Shown piece by piece: positions 27,203 to 35,951 of a stretch of DNA of 64,000 nt; the first letter of the stretch is position 1, and every line of letters starts with the position of its first letter. Made by a program: the position numbers and the translations under genes. The notes under the pieces are model-generated. The model saw only the letters and a list, made by a program, of their open reading frames with translations, did no database searches and was not told the DNA's origin. Origin of the DNA: Streptomyces sp. NBC_01353 (GTDB lineage: Bacteria; Actinomycetota; Actinomycetes; Streptomycetales; Streptomycetaceae). The stretch is from positions 1,488,001 through 1,552,000 of the forward strand of contig NZ_CP108352.1 in the NCBI RefSeq assembly GCF_036237275.1, given 5' to 3'.

Positions 27203-27600
27203 GAGCGGACGCCGAGGTTCTCGCGCGGCGGTGTCGTCAGGGCCTTGCCCAACTGGCCGACGAGCTGCTGCATCCGGAAGGTGATGTCCTGCATGTCGAC
27301 GTCCGGCGAGGCCGAGACACCGAGGTACGCGCCCTCCCCGGCGGAGATGAGGAAGACCCAGCCCCCGTCGAACTCGACCAGCGTCTGTCGCCACCGCAGC
27401 TGGCCGCCGTCGACGAAGAACCCGAGCGAGCGGCTGAGCGACTGCACACCGCTCATCGCGGCGGCGACGGTGTCCGCGTTGTCCTTGTCGAAGTCCTTCG
27501 TCCGGGCCATCAGCAGACCGTCGGCGGAGACGAGGACCGCGTGCAGCGCCCCGGGTATCTCCAAGGCGCTGTCAAGCATCCATGACAGATCGTCGTTCAC
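27199..27600 (-). CDS. rarB: Conservon 9 roadblock/LC7 protein (RarB/CvnB9)
   Basis: A 133-residue roadblock protein beginning LSWMLDSALEIPGALHAVLVSADGLLMA. The GTG start at 27600 overlaps the stop of the sensor gene by 4 nt. In the characterised system this protein binds both the sensor and the GTPase at the membrane. Confidence 0.94.
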   Translation of the reverse strand: MNDDLSWMLDSALEIPGALHAVLVSADGLLMARTKDFDKDNADTVAAAMSGVQSLSRSLGFFVDGGQLRWRQTLVEFDGGWVFLISAGEGAYLGVSASPDVDMQDITFRMQQLVGQLGKALTTPPRENLGVRS

Positions 27601-28763
27601 GAGATCTCATGCCCTTCGCTGCTCGCATCACGTGTGCTGCTGGTTCGATCCGCGGAGTCCGGGCGTGTGGCCCGGCCGGATTGCGTGCCTCGCTGGAAGG
27701 CCCCCATGATCGCCGCGGTCTCGGCACCGGAGCGCGTCGCCGCGGATGCGGTCGTGCTGCCCGGGACGATGGCCATCGGCCGCTTGCGGCGGCGCTTCGG
27801 CAGCCCGTCGGCGGTCGAGGAGCCGGCCACCGCGGCTTCGGGGCCGCTCGGGTCCGTCGCGGAGGCCGCGGGGACGGCCGGCGTCGGCGCCTTCCTCTCC
27901 GGCATGTTGGTGAGCAGCTCGTGCGGCAGGAGGAGTACGGCGCGGACGCCTCCGTACGGAGAGCTGGAGTCCACGGACACCTCGAAGCCGAAGCGCTCGC
28001 AGAGCACACCGATCACGGCGAATCCGAACTGCGGGGGGCTGCCGAGCCCCGAGACACCGGAGACGCGCTCGCTCAAGAGGAGTTTCGCGGCCCTGGCCCG
28101 CTCCTCGTCGTTCATACCGACACCGGCGTCGTCGACGACGATGCAGATGCCCTTGGGCACGGTACGGATGTTGATCTCGACCACGGTGTCCGGGCTGGAG
28201 TAGCTGGTGGCGTTGTCGAGCAGCTCGGCGAGAGCCAGCGCCACCGGTTCGACGGAGCGACTGGTGATCGCGAAGTCGACCTGCGAAAGGATCTCCACGC
28301 GGCGGAAGTGACGGATCCTGCCCTGGGCGCTGCGGACCACGTCGTAGACCGAGGCGACGTCACGCTGTCGCCCCAGCCAGCCGTCGCACAGCACCGCGAT
28401 GGACTGAGCACGCCGGCCGAACTGCGAGTTCGTGTGGTCGATCTCCAAGAGGTCCTGGAGAATCACGGACTCGCCGTACTTGTTCTGCAGTCCGGAGATG
28501 ACCGACTGCTGCTCGGCGGCAAGGCCCTGCAGGGTCCGCATCGCGGACTTGAGGACCGACTTGGTGGCGTCCTGGGCACGTTCCTTCTCGACCTCGACGG
28601 ATTTCGAGAAGCTGATCTCCAGCTCGGTGTAATGGGCCTTGATCTCTTCGATCTCACCCCGCAGAGCCCTTGTCCCCCTGCGCTGGCGAACAATGACGGC
28701 GACTGCGCCGATGACGGCGACGAGAAGGACCCAGAGCACTGGGTTCTGTGCGTAATGCGTCAT
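27597..28763 (-). CDS. rarA: Conservon 9 sensor protein (RarA/CvnA9)
   Basis: A 388-residue histidine-kinase-like membrane protein with one N-terminal TM helix (about residues 9-24), then a coiled coil (ELEISFSKSVEVEKERAQ) and an HATPase domain. The HATPase has N-box LALAELLDNATSYS, G1 VVDDAGVGMND and G2 GLGSPPQFGFAVIG. No classic H-box phosphorylation site is evident; LLEIDHTNSQFGRRAQ occupies its place, which is normal for conservons. The shorter size and single TM match CvnA9/RarA rather than the 627-residue sensor of the first conservon. Confidence 0.93.
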   Translation of the reverse strand: MTHYAQNPVLWVLLVAVIGAVAVIVRQRRGTRALRGEIEEIKAHYTELEISFSKSVEVEKERAQDATKSVLKSAMRTLQGLAAEQQSVISGLQNKYGESVILQDLLEIDHTNSQFGRRAQSIAVLCDGWLGRQRDVASVYDVVRSAQGRIRHFRRVEILSQVDFAITSRSVEPVALALAELLDNATSYSSPDTVVEINIRTVPKGICIVVDDAGVGMNDEERARAAKLLLSERVSGVSGLGSPPQFGFAVIGVLCERFGFEVSVDSSSPYGGVRAVLLLPHELLTNMPERKAPTPAVPAASATDPSGPEAAVAGSSTADGLPKRRRKRPMAIVPGSTTASAATRSGAETAAIMGAFQRGTQSGRATRPDSADRTSSTRDASSEGHEIS

Positions 28764-29445
28764 AAGACTCTCTTCAGGCGACTGACGGCCAGCTGCTGAA
28801 TTCCGTCAATGCGGGTGGACCGGCGGACCCGTCCGTGCCGGTCATTGCGCGGATGGCCACCGCGGTCGGAGATGTCGTCTTCGCCCATCCCCCGCCCCGC
28901 AAGCGGGATGATCGTATCACCGGGCGACGAACAGGTGACCGATCGTCAACAGGGGGGTACCTGGTGGACATTGAGCCCGCTCGACGGCGTAAGCGGAATG
29001 CGCAGGCCGGGCGGCACGGAGAGTTCACGGCCGAGCGGGGCGCGCATCGCGGGGAGTTCACGAACTTGTACGAAATGACTGGGAATTGCCGTCGGGCCCC
29101 GAGGTGCGGCGGGCGCGTACGGGCGCTTCGTGTTCCCGGGTGAGGGTCCGTCCCGGCGCGGGCGGGGTCGCGGCGCGGGACACGGAACCTGCCGGGCCGG
29201 CGGCGGTCCGGCCGGTCGCGCGCGGTGCGGGCCGGCGGCGTTCGGTCCCGGCCAGTCGGGGCGCGGGCCGGGCTGCCGGGGGCCGGCAGGGCCTGGTCCG
29301 GGCCGGTCGGGCGCGGTCCGGGCGGGTCGGGTCCGGTCGGCGGCCAGGCGGGGACGGTCGGGCTCGGCCCGGGCCGGTCGGCTACGGAGTCAGCCGGCCC
29401 GACCCCGGTAGCCGTGCGTTCGTCGGGTTTGTGCGCGCCCCGGGG
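28764..29445. other. Intergenic region: rarA promoter and extreme-GC repeat tract
   Basis: About 680 nt without a supported gene. The part next to rarA (about 28880-28960) is less GC-rich and contains ATGATCGTATCACC on the plus strand, where the rarA promoter should lie. From 29190 to 29400 the sequence is a simple-sequence G/C tract (separate entry). All open frames here are Gly/Arg/Pro-rich. Confidence 0.5.
29190..29400. repeat. Imperfect GGTCCGG/GGCCGG-rich repeat tract
   Basis: Words such as GGTCCGGGCCGGTCGGGCG, GGTCGGGTCCGGTCGG and GCCCGGGCCGGTCGG recur about every 10-25 nt. The tract is nearly all G and C, lies between the 3' end of the metallo-beta-lactamase gene and the rarA upstream region, and has no fixed period. 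Confidence 0.6.
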
Positions 29446-30645
29446 TCAGCGCTCGCCCGCGAGGTCCAGGTCTCCGCGGGCCTCCGCGGCCGGAGCCTGC
29501 CCCTTGGGGCGGCGCCAGGGGCGGGCGATCGGGACGGAGATGCCTCGCCACCACGGGTCGGCGGGGAGCTTTCCGGAAGGCTCGAAGGGCTCGCCCGGGA
29601 GGGGGGACGCGACGGCCTGTCCGGCCTCCGCACCCGCGTCGCTCGTCCACTCGCCGGGCTCCGCCCAGGCGTGCAGGGCCAGGTTGAAGGTGCCCCAGTG
29701 GATCGGCAGCAGCACGCCGTGCGGACGGCCGCCCTGGAGGTCGAGATGGGCCTGCACGCCCTCGGCGGGCGTCATGTGGATGTCGGGCCAGTACTCGGTG
29801 GAGTACGCCCCGATCTGGATCATGGTCGCGTCGAAGGGGCCGTGCGCGGCGCCGATCTCGGAGAAGCCGGGGAAGTAGCCCGTGTCACCGCTGTGGAAGA
29901 TCCGGTGGTCGGGGCCCGAGACGACCCAGGACGCCCAGAGGGTGTGCTGGGTGTTGCGCAGACCCCGGCCGCAGAAGTGGCGCGCGGGGGTCGCGGTGAG
30001 CCGCAGCTCGCCGATCTCGGTGGACTCGTTCCAGTCGAGCTCGCGCAGACGCGACGGAGACACTCCCCAGCGCTCCAGATGGGCTCCGACTCCCAGCGGG
30101 ACCGCGAAGATCGTGTCCGTGGACGCCAGAGCCTTGATCGTGGGCAGATCGAGGTGGTCGTAGTGGTCGTGGGAGATCACGACGACGTCGACCGGGCCGA
30201 GCGCGGCGAGCGGCAGCGGCACGGGGTGCAGCCGCTTCGGTCCGGCGAAGGTGTAGGGCGAGCAGCGGTCGCCCCAGACCGGATCGAAGAGCACCCGCCG
30301 GCCGTCGATCTCGGCGAGGACGCTGGAGTGCCCCATCCAGGTGAGCCGGAGCCCCGAGACCGGGGGCTTGGCGAGGTCGGCCAGGGTGGTGGGGTGGACG
30401 GGGATCGCGCCGGTGGGGGCTCGGCGCGCCCTCGCTTCCTTCTGGAAGTAGATCTTGGCGAACTCGACGGTGGAACCGGAGGGCCGGGTCCGGGCGGCCA
30501 CCGGGTTCTGGAAGACCCCGTCGGCGAAGTTCGGCGAGCGCCGGATGCGCTCCCAGCGCTCCCCGGCCGGGTCGGCGCCGAAGGCCTCGGGCCGCAGGGC
30601 GCGCAGGCGGGCCCGCAGCGAGTGGTCGGAGCCGGTGCCGGTCAC
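29446..30645 (-). CDS. Metallo-beta-lactamase-fold hydrolase (NAPE-PLD/UlaG-like)
   Basis: A 399-residue MBL-fold metalloenzyme. The metal motif is SHDHYDHLD with further ligands at PARHFCGRG, FHSGDTGYF and LLPIHWGTF. The N-terminal block (FADGVFQNPVAARTRPSG) and the strand WMGHSSVLAEIDGRRVLFDPVW resemble NAPE-PLD-type lipid phosphodiesterases. The substrate is probably a phosphodiester lipid, by family only. The GTG at 30645 is preceded by CAGGAGG five nt away, so the longer frame to 30684 is rejected. Divergent from the dehydrogenase gene. Confidence 0.88.
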   Translation of the reverse strand: MTGTGSDHSLRARLRALRPEAFGADPAGERWERIRRSPNFADGVFQNPVAARTRPSGSTVEFAKIYFQKEARARRAPTGAIPVHPTTLADLAKPPVSGLRLTWMGHSSVLAEIDGRRVLFDPVWGDRCSPYTFAGPKRLHPVPLPLAALGPVDVVVISHDHYDHLDLPTIKALASTDTIFAVPLGVGAHLERWGVSPSRLRELDWNESTEIGELRLTATPARHFCGRGLRNTQHTLWASWVVSGPDHRIFHSGDTGYFPGFSEIGAAHGPFDATMIQIGAYSTEYWPDIHMTPAEGVQAHLDLQGGRPHGVLLPIHWGTFNLALHAWAEPGEWTSDAGAEAGQAVASPLPGEPFEPSGKLPADPWWRGISVPIARPWRRPKGQAPAAEARGDLDLAGER

Positions 30646-30717
30646 GAGGCCTCCTGATGGTCGGTGTCGTTCCATTATGGGCAACCCGCGCCACTTACGG
30701 CCGGGACGATGGGTGAT

Positions 30718-30735
30718 ACTGAATCACTGTTCAGT
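30718..30735. promoter_or_regulatory. Palindromic operator candidate
   Basis: ACTGAATCACTGTTCAGT has perfect 6-bp arms (ACTGAA/TTCAGT) around a 6-nt centre. It lies 29 nt before the dehydrogenase start codon, in the divergent promoter region. A TetR-family regulator is encoded just downstream of that gene, and it is a candidate for binding here. Confidence 0.4.
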
Positions 30736-30763
30736 AGCGCTGGCCGAACTCAGGAGTATTCCC

Positions 30764-31942
30764 ATGAGCCCCGCACCCCTGCTGTCCGTCGGCTGGACCG
30801 ACCACGTGACCGGCCGCCGCGGCCATCTGGTCGTCGACCGGCTCGTGCGCGGGGTGGCCAGCGGCGGGCTGCGGATGCGCGAAGGGTGCACGGCCGAGGA
30901 GGTCGCCGGACTCGCCAGGGGCATGACCATGAAGGAGGCCCTGCACTACGACCCGACCAGCCGGTACGTCCCGCTGGGCGGCGCCAAGGGCGGCATCGAC
31001 TGCGATCCCCGCTCCCCCGAGGCGTACGGCGTACTGGTTCGTTACCTCCGGGCGATGCGGCCGTACATCGAGCGCTTCTGGACCACGGGCGAGGATCTGG
31101 GTCTGACGCAGGACCTGGTCGACCGGGCGGCGGCGGAGGCGGGGCTCGTCTCCTCGATCCAGGCGGTGTACCCCCTCCTGGAGGACGAGGCGGCGGCCCG
31201 GCAGCGCCTCGCCGACGCCTTCGAGGTCGATGTGGACGGGATCGGGCTCGACGAGCTCGTGGGCGGCTGCGGGGTCGCCGAGTCGGTCCTCGTGGCCCTG
31301 GATCGCTCCGACCGGCCGTACGCGGGAACGCGGGTCTCGATCCAGGGGCTGGGGACCATGGGCGGGGCCACCGCCCGCTTCCTGGAACGGGCCGGACTCG
31401 TCGTGGTGGCGGTCGCCGATGTGAAGGGCACGATCGTCAACCCGGAGGGGCTCGATGTCGAGGCGCTCCTCGCGGCCCGCGACGCGCACGGGACCGTGGA
31501 CCGCTCGGCTCTGCGGCCCGGGGACCGGGAGGAGTCCGGCGATGCCTGGCTGTCGGTCGACGCGGAGGTCCTGGTCCCGGCGGCCGTCTCGTACGCGATC
31601 GACACCGAGGCACAGGGCCTGATCCGGGCCCGGTGGGTCGTCGAGGCGGCCAACATGCCGGTCCTCCCCGAGGCGGAGGTGCTGCTCGCCGCGCGTGGGG
31701 TCGTGGTGCTCCCGGACGTCGTCGTCAATTCGGGCACCAACGCCTGGTGGTGGTGGACGCTCTTCGGCGACATCGGGGCGGACGCGGAAGAGGCCTTCGG
31801 GTTCACCCGGCGGGCCATGCGGTCCCTGGTGGGCCGGATGCTGGACCGGGCGGAGGCGGACGGGAGTACGCCACGTGCGGCGGCGCACGCGCTGGTGGAG
31901 GAGCGGCTGCCGGAGATCGCCGAGCGTTACGGCTGGTACTGA
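30764..31942 (+). CDS. Glu/Leu/Phe/Val dehydrogenase family protein
   Basis: A 392-residue NAD(P)-dependent amino acid dehydrogenase. The catalytic region VPLGGAKGGIDCDPRS contains the expected Lys. The lysine/Asp-type second site is near the segment PYIERFWTTGEDLGLTQ and the Rossmann motif is IQGLGTMGGA. VLVPAAVSYAID and AANMPVLPEAE follow the family order. It deaminates or aminates an alpha-amino/keto acid; the side-chain specificity is not obvious. CAGGAG precedes ATG 30764. A TetR-family gene follows 81 nt downstream. Confidence 0.88.
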   Translation: MSPAPLLSVGWTDHVTGRRGHLVVDRLVRGVASGGLRMREGCTAEEVAGLARGMTMKEALHYDPTSRYVPLGGAKGGIDCDPRSPEAYGVLVRYLRAMRPYIERFWTTGEDLGLTQDLVDRAAAEAGLVSSIQAVYPLLEDEAAARQRLADAFEVDVDGIGLDELVGGCGVAESVLVALDRSDRPYAGTRVSIQGLGTMGGATARFLERAGLVVVAVADVKGTIVNPEGLDVEALLAARDAHGTVDRSALRPGDREESGDAWLSVDAEVLVPAAVSYAIDTEAQGLIRARWVVEAANMPVLPEAEVLLAARGVVVLPDVVVNSGTNAWWWWTLFGDIGADAEEAFGFTRRAMRSLVGRMLDRAEADGSTPRAAAHALVEERLPEIAERYGWY

Positions 31943-32023
31943 CGGCGCCGGCCTTGACCGCAACGGCGCCACGCCCCACGTAAACGATCATGCCCGCGTC
32001 ATGTGCTGTGTAGGCTGACCGAC

Positions 32024-32653
32024 GTGGCAAGAGTGCGGTTGAGCGTGGCGGAACGGCAGGAGGAACTGCTCAGGGCCGCCGTCGAACAGATCGAGGAACG
32101 GGGCGTGGCGGCCGTCAGGATCGCCGACGTGGCCTCCGCGCTCGGCGTCAGCAACGCACTGGTGCTCTACCACTTCTCGACCAAGGAGAAGCTCGTCGCC
32201 GCGGCCTTCGCCTACGCCGCCGAGGCCGACCTCGCGCATCTTCGCCGCCTCCTCGGGCGGCGGACCACCGCCCTGCGCCGGCTGCGCGCGGCCGTCCGCT
32301 GGTACGCACCGACGGGGCAGGCCAAGGGTTGGCGGCTGTGGATCGAGGGCTGGGCGGCCTGCCTGCGGGAACCCGCGCTGCGCGAGGTCGCCGGTGCGCT
32401 CGACCAGCAGTGGAAGGCCGCCCTGACACAGGTGATCGCCCAGGGGGCGGCGGCCGGCGAGTTCCCCTGCCCGGACCCCGCCGCCGCGGCCTGGCGGCTG
32501 ACGGCCTTCCTGGACGGGCTCGCGGTGCAGATGACCTCGTACGCCGGGTCGCTCTCGCGCGCCGCCATGCTGGAGTGGGCCGACGCCGCGCTGGCCCGCG
32601 AGCTCGGCCTCCCCACTTTGGACGGCGCCGGGGCGCCGTCCGCTCGGCCTTAG
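32024..32653 (+). CDS. TetR-family regulator, possibly leaderless
   Basis: A 209-residue TetR protein: N-terminal helix-turn-helix VRIADVASALGVSNALVLYHFSTKEKLVAAAF, and a C-terminal TetR_C-like domain. The GTG at 32024 has no Shine-Dalgarno. A TAGGCT -10-like hexamer lies 6 nt upstream, suggesting a leaderless transcript. Likely targets are the dehydrogenase gene just upstream and its own promoter. A hairpin terminator overlaps its stop codon. Confidence 0.9.
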   Translation: MARVRLSVAERQEELLRAAVEQIEERGVAAVRIADVASALGVSNALVLYHFSTKEKLVAAAFAYAAEADLAHLRRLLGRRTTALRRLRAAVRWYAPTGQAKGWRLWIEGWAACLREPALREVAGALDQQWKAALTQVIAQGAAAGEFPCPDPAAAAWRLTAFLDGLAVQMTSYAGSLSRAAMLEWADAALARELGLPTLDGAGAPSARP

Positions 32654-32666
32654 CGGGGGACGGCGC
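32633..32666 (+). terminator. Terminator of TetR gene
   Basis: GCGCCGTCC (32633-32641) pairs perfectly with GGACGGCGC (32658-32666), and the hairpin spans the TetR stop codon. Confidence 0.65.
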
Positions 32667-32826
32667 GGCCGACCCGGCGGGGTGCGGCACGTACGAGGAG
32701 ATGCCGGGCACCTTCCCATTCCTTCCTTTCGGCCGCCGCTCGCGTGGCGCGTGGGGAGAGGCTCAGCACACCGCCGGACGGCGGTGCGCCGGGCGTCCGG
32801 CCGGCCAGTCCGGGCCGATGAGGGGA

Positions 32827-34371
32827 TCAGCGCGCGGTGGCGAGCACCTGCGCCGTGCCGTCCGGCATACCGGCGATCGCGACCCGCTGTGCGGCGAACT
32901 TGGCCGCACCGCCGTACCCGGCCAGCGGAGCCGGACCGTGCCAGTGGCCGGCCTGGGTGCGCACGTCGTGGTAGACGTGTCCGTCATTGCCGATGGCGAG
33001 CACCTGGGAGGAGCCGTCGGGCAGACCGGCGATGGCGATGTCACTGGCCGCGAGGCGGGAGGCCCCACCGAACCCGGCGAGCGGAGCGAAAGCCGTCCAG
33101 GTGCCGTCCGCACGGAAGATGCGGTGGTAGGTGTATCCGTCGTTGCCGACCGCGAGGACCTGCGCCGAGCCGTCGCCGAGTCCGGCGACGGCGACGCTGG
33201 TGGCGGACATCCGGCTCGTGCCGACCCCGTCGAGCGGGGCGAACCCGGACCAGGAACCGGAGGCGTGGCGGACGTTGTGGTACACGTTCCTGTCGTTGCC
33301 GACGGCGAGGACATGGGTGTTGCCGTTCGGAGTGGTCGCGACGGCCACGTCGGCCGCCGCGAAACGCGGCGCCCCGTCGTAGCCGTCGAGCCAGGCGAAG
33401 CCCGTCCACGAACCGCTCTCGAGGCGGACGGTGTGGTAGACGTTGCCGTCGTTGCCGACCGCGAGGACATGGGCGGAGCCGTCCGGGGCACCGGCGATCG
33501 CGGCGTTGCTCGCCGCGAAGCGGGAGGAGCCGCCGAAGCCGTCGAGCGGGGCGAACCCGGTCCACGAGCCGCTGACGTAGCGGGAGTTGTGGTACAGGTT
33601 GCCGTCCGTGCCGATGCCGACGATCTGGGCCGAGCCGTCGGGGGCACCGCTGATGCCCACGCCGTGGCCGTGGAAGTACGGAGCGCCGTCGTAGCCGTTC
33701 AGCGGGGCGAACCCGGTCCATGTGCCGTCGGCCCGCCGGTACTCGTGGAAGAGGCGTCCCTGCCATGACTCCTGGGCAGGGCCGTCCGTGATCCGGTGGT
33801 AGCGGTACGCGAGCATGCCACGGGAGTTGAGTTCCGAGCGCGACACGTTCCGCTGACGGGTCGGCCCGCTGCGTCCGTACTCCTCCATGATGACGGCGGT
33901 CTGCCGGCTGCCGTCCGCCCACCCGACGAACAGCATCACATGGGTGTCGATGTTGTTGAGGGCGTCACCCGGCAGCAGCGCGTCAAGGCTGCCGAGACGC
34001 GTGGAGACACCGCGCAGCGTCCAGGTGTTGAGGCTCTCGGGGAGCTGCCAGGCCATGGAGACGAAGCCGGAGCAGTCCTGCCGGTAGCGGCCGCCGGTCT
34101 TGCTGTCGTACCACCAACCCCACGGGCTGCTCAGTCCGTTGGGGCTGTACGGCACCTGCAGGTCGACCCAGACGCGGCCACGCGCGAGCACCTGCTGGCG
34201 GGTGATGGGGTCGCCGAGGTCGCCGTTGCCGAGCGAGCCGTTGGACGTGGGTCGGATCCACTGACCCGACACCAGGGTGTCGGCGTGAGCCTGTGACGCA
34301 GCCGCGACGGGAACGACAGCGGCGGCCGCGACGGCGGTGGCACCGCGAAGGATTGAGCGTCTGCTGGGCAT
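32827..34371 (-). CDS. Tat-exported NlpC/P60-like hydrolase fused to six beta-propeller repeats
   Basis: A 514-residue secreted protein. The N-terminus has a twin-arginine signal (SRRSILRGATAVAAAAVVP) with a likely cut after AHA at residue 30. Residues about 40-200 look like an NlpC/P60-type cysteine hydrolase: RQDCSGF places Cys100 and THVMLFVGW supplies His144. Residues about 205-514 hold six repeats of about 51 residues with the consensus GSWTGFAPLxGxxGxxxFA, AGxPDGSAQVLAVGNDGNVYH. These are typical of secreted beta-propeller lectin-like modules. It could cut peptidoglycan or another peptide bond near bound glycans; substrate not shown. The ATG at 34371 follows GAGGGAG. Upstream 34372-34691 is strongly AT-rich. 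Confidence 0.85.
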   Translation of the reverse strand: MPSRRSILRGATAVAAAAVVPVAAASQAHADTLVSGQWIRPTSNGSLGNGDLGDPITRQQVLARGRVWVDLQVPYSPNGLSSPWGWWYDSKTGGRYRQDCSGFVSMAWQLPESLNTWTLRGVSTRLGSLDALLPGDALNNIDTHVMLFVGWADGSRQTAVIMEEYGRSGPTRQRNVSRSELNSRGMLAYRYHRITDGPAQESWQGRLFHEYRRADGTWTGFAPLNGYDGAPYFHGHGVGISGAPDGSAQIVGIGTDGNLYHNSRYVSGSWTGFAPLDGFGGSSRFAASNAAIAGAPDGSAHVLAVGNDGNVYHTVRLESGSWTGFAWLDGYDGAPRFAAADVAVATTPNGNTHVLAVGNDRNVYHNVRHASGSWSGFAPLDGVGTSRMSATSVAVAGLGDGSAQVLAVGNDGYTYHRIFRADGTWTAFAPLAGFGGASRLAASDIAIAGLPDGSSQVLAIGNDGHVYHDVRTQAGHWHGPAPLAGYGGAAKFAAQRVAIAGMPDGTAQVLATAR

Positions 34372-34691
34372 GAGTCTCCCTCTGAGGAAGGTGCTGCATG
34401 ACGGAACGCGCCCTCGGTCGCACGGATCTCCGGGACCCCCGGCGCGCCGCGCCATCCTCATCAAGAGACTGAGCGATTGTCAATCTATAGTGAAACAGGA
34501 ATACTTCATCCTCCAGTATTCACTACAGTAGGGCCTTCAATAGCGCTGAAGATTTCAATACACTGAACATCCGTGGGCATCTGATCACCCCTGACGGCTC
34601 AGGGCGGGAAAAGGTCGGCGTGAAGCGCGTACGACCCTGGTGGCGGCCGGTGCATCATCGAACGTAGGGAGACCATCGACGAGGAGCGGCG
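34372..34691. promoter_or_regulatory. AT-rich divergent promoter region with inverted repeat
   Basis: About 320 nt between divergent genes. From 34470 to 34570 the sequence falls to roughly 40 percent GC. It contains GAATACT (34499-34505), a 9-nt spacer and AGTATTC (34515-34521), flanked by TAGTG/CACTA half-sites, an extended imperfect palindrome about 40 nt long. This is a likely regulator site for the secreted hydrolase, the baeRF gene, or both. Confidence 0.55.
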
Positions 34692-35789
34692 ATGAGGCTG
34701 TCTTTCCTTGAGCCCCTCTACGCAGAGCCGGGCCCGTACGCCTCCGTGTACCTGGACACCTCCCGAGACGCCGAGCATCCCGAGCGGGCGATCGCGCTGC
34801 GCTGGCAGCGGTTGCGCGAGAGCCTGTCCCGTCAGGGCGCGGACAGGACATTGCTGAACGTGCTGGAGGAGGCGGTCGGCGCCGACGCGGAGGTGCCGGG
34901 GGTGCACGGGCAGGCAGTCTTCGCCGCCCACGGCACGCTCGTCCTGGACGGGGAGCTACCGAGGCCGCCCGAGCACGATTCCGCGCGCTACAGCACGCTG
35001 CCCGACGCGATGCCCCTGGTCACCCAGCATGTTCCGGAGATCCCCTACATCGCCGTGGTCGTCCACTACCGCGGCCTTCCCACGGCCGAGACCCACGGCT
35101 GGGTGACGCTGGAGGCGGAGACCGGCACCTGGCCCACCTCCACCGTGACTCCGGGTGAGCGGCTGCACCGCAGGGTCCCGGTGGCGACCTGGCACCACAC
35201 CTCCCTCCGGCTCGGCCACCGGCTGGACGAGCAGGCGCGGCGCGCCCATGCCGACGCCGTCATCGTGGGCGGGGACGAGTGGGCGGGCAACGTGCTGGTC
35301 CGCCGTCTGCCGCGCACCCTGCGGGACAAGGTCGTTCGCGTGGGCGGCCGGACCCCCACCGAAACCGGACGCGCCCTGTTGGAGCCGCAGCTCGACGCCG
35401 TCTTCCGCGGCCACATGGCCGCGCACGACTGGGAACTGGTACAGATCTTCATCGGCCGGCGCGCCGCCGACGGGCCCACGACGGAGGGGCTGGCCGCCAC
35501 CGTCGCCGCCCTGCAACGCGGCCAGGTCTCGGCGCTGCTCCTGAACCGCCCGCCCGGGTCCTCACTGCGGCTCTGGGTAGGCCCCCATCCCACGCAACTC
35601 GCTTTGAGCGAACCAGAGTTGATCTCCTTCGGTGTGCGGGCCCCGCGCGAGGAACGCGCCGACGAGGCCCTCGTCCGGGCCCTCGTCGGCACCGGTGCGG
35701 AGCTGGTCGCCGTGCCCGAGAGCGAGCTGACTCTGCACGAGGGCGTGGGCGCCCTGCTGCGGTACGCCGACCCCGGGCCCCCGTCCTGA
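34692..35789 (+). CDS. Bacterial archaeo-eukaryotic release factor-like protein (baeRF, Rv2629/Vms1-type)
   Basis: A 365-residue protein of the baeRF2/Rv2629 group, which shares the eRF1/Pelota domain architecture. The N-terminus SFLEPLYAEPGPYASVYLDTSRDAEHPERAI is characteristic; domain 2 contains the run THGWVTLEAETGTW and domain 3 is near the end (LISFGVRAPREE). Homologues related to Rv2629 have been described as ribosome hibernation factors of the Balon kind, which occupy the A site. That function is inferred here. GAGGAG precedes ATG 34692. It is divergent from the secreted hydrolase and sits upstream of the STM4011-4015 cassette. Confidence 0.8.
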   Translation: MRLSFLEPLYAEPGPYASVYLDTSRDAEHPERAIALRWQRLRESLSRQGADRTLLNVLEEAVGADAEVPGVHGQAVFAAHGTLVLDGELPRPPEHDSARYSTLPDAMPLVTQHVPEIPYIAVVVHYRGLPTAETHGWVTLEAETGTWPTSTVTPGERLHRRVPVATWHHTSLRLGHRLDEQARRAHADAVIVGGDEWAGNVLVRRLPRTLRDKVVRVGGRTPTETGRALLEPQLDAVFRGHMAAHDWELVQIFIGRRAADGPTTEGLAATVAALQRGQVSALLLNRPPGSSLRLWVGPHPTQLALSEPELISFGVRAPREERADEALVRALVGTGAELVAVPESELTLHEGVGALLRYADPGPPS

Positions 35790-35951
35790 CGCCCCTCCGT
35801 GGTGAACACGCCGCGTGCCGACCACCCGTTCGACGTCAGGGGTGCCGACGGACAACGCCCCCCGATCGCCCCCGGCGCGCGGAGTTGTCGGTGCGGCTTG
35901 GTACAACTGCTCGCGTCAGCCGATCAACGCCGTCCGGTGTCTGGAGCATTC

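Noticed and set aside
29130-29411. Gly/Arg repeat protein
   Set aside because: Produced in several frames by the G/C simple-sequence tract; not protein-like.
28764-29445. CRISPR array or tandem-repeat protein region
   Set aside because: Repeats are irregular in spacing and sequence; no regular direct repeat with unique spacers exists anywhere in the window.
35790-35951. Possible precursor peptide for the radical-SAM cassette
   Set aside because: No short ORF with ribosome-binding site and leader-like sequence was found in the gap; the same holds for 40248-40260.
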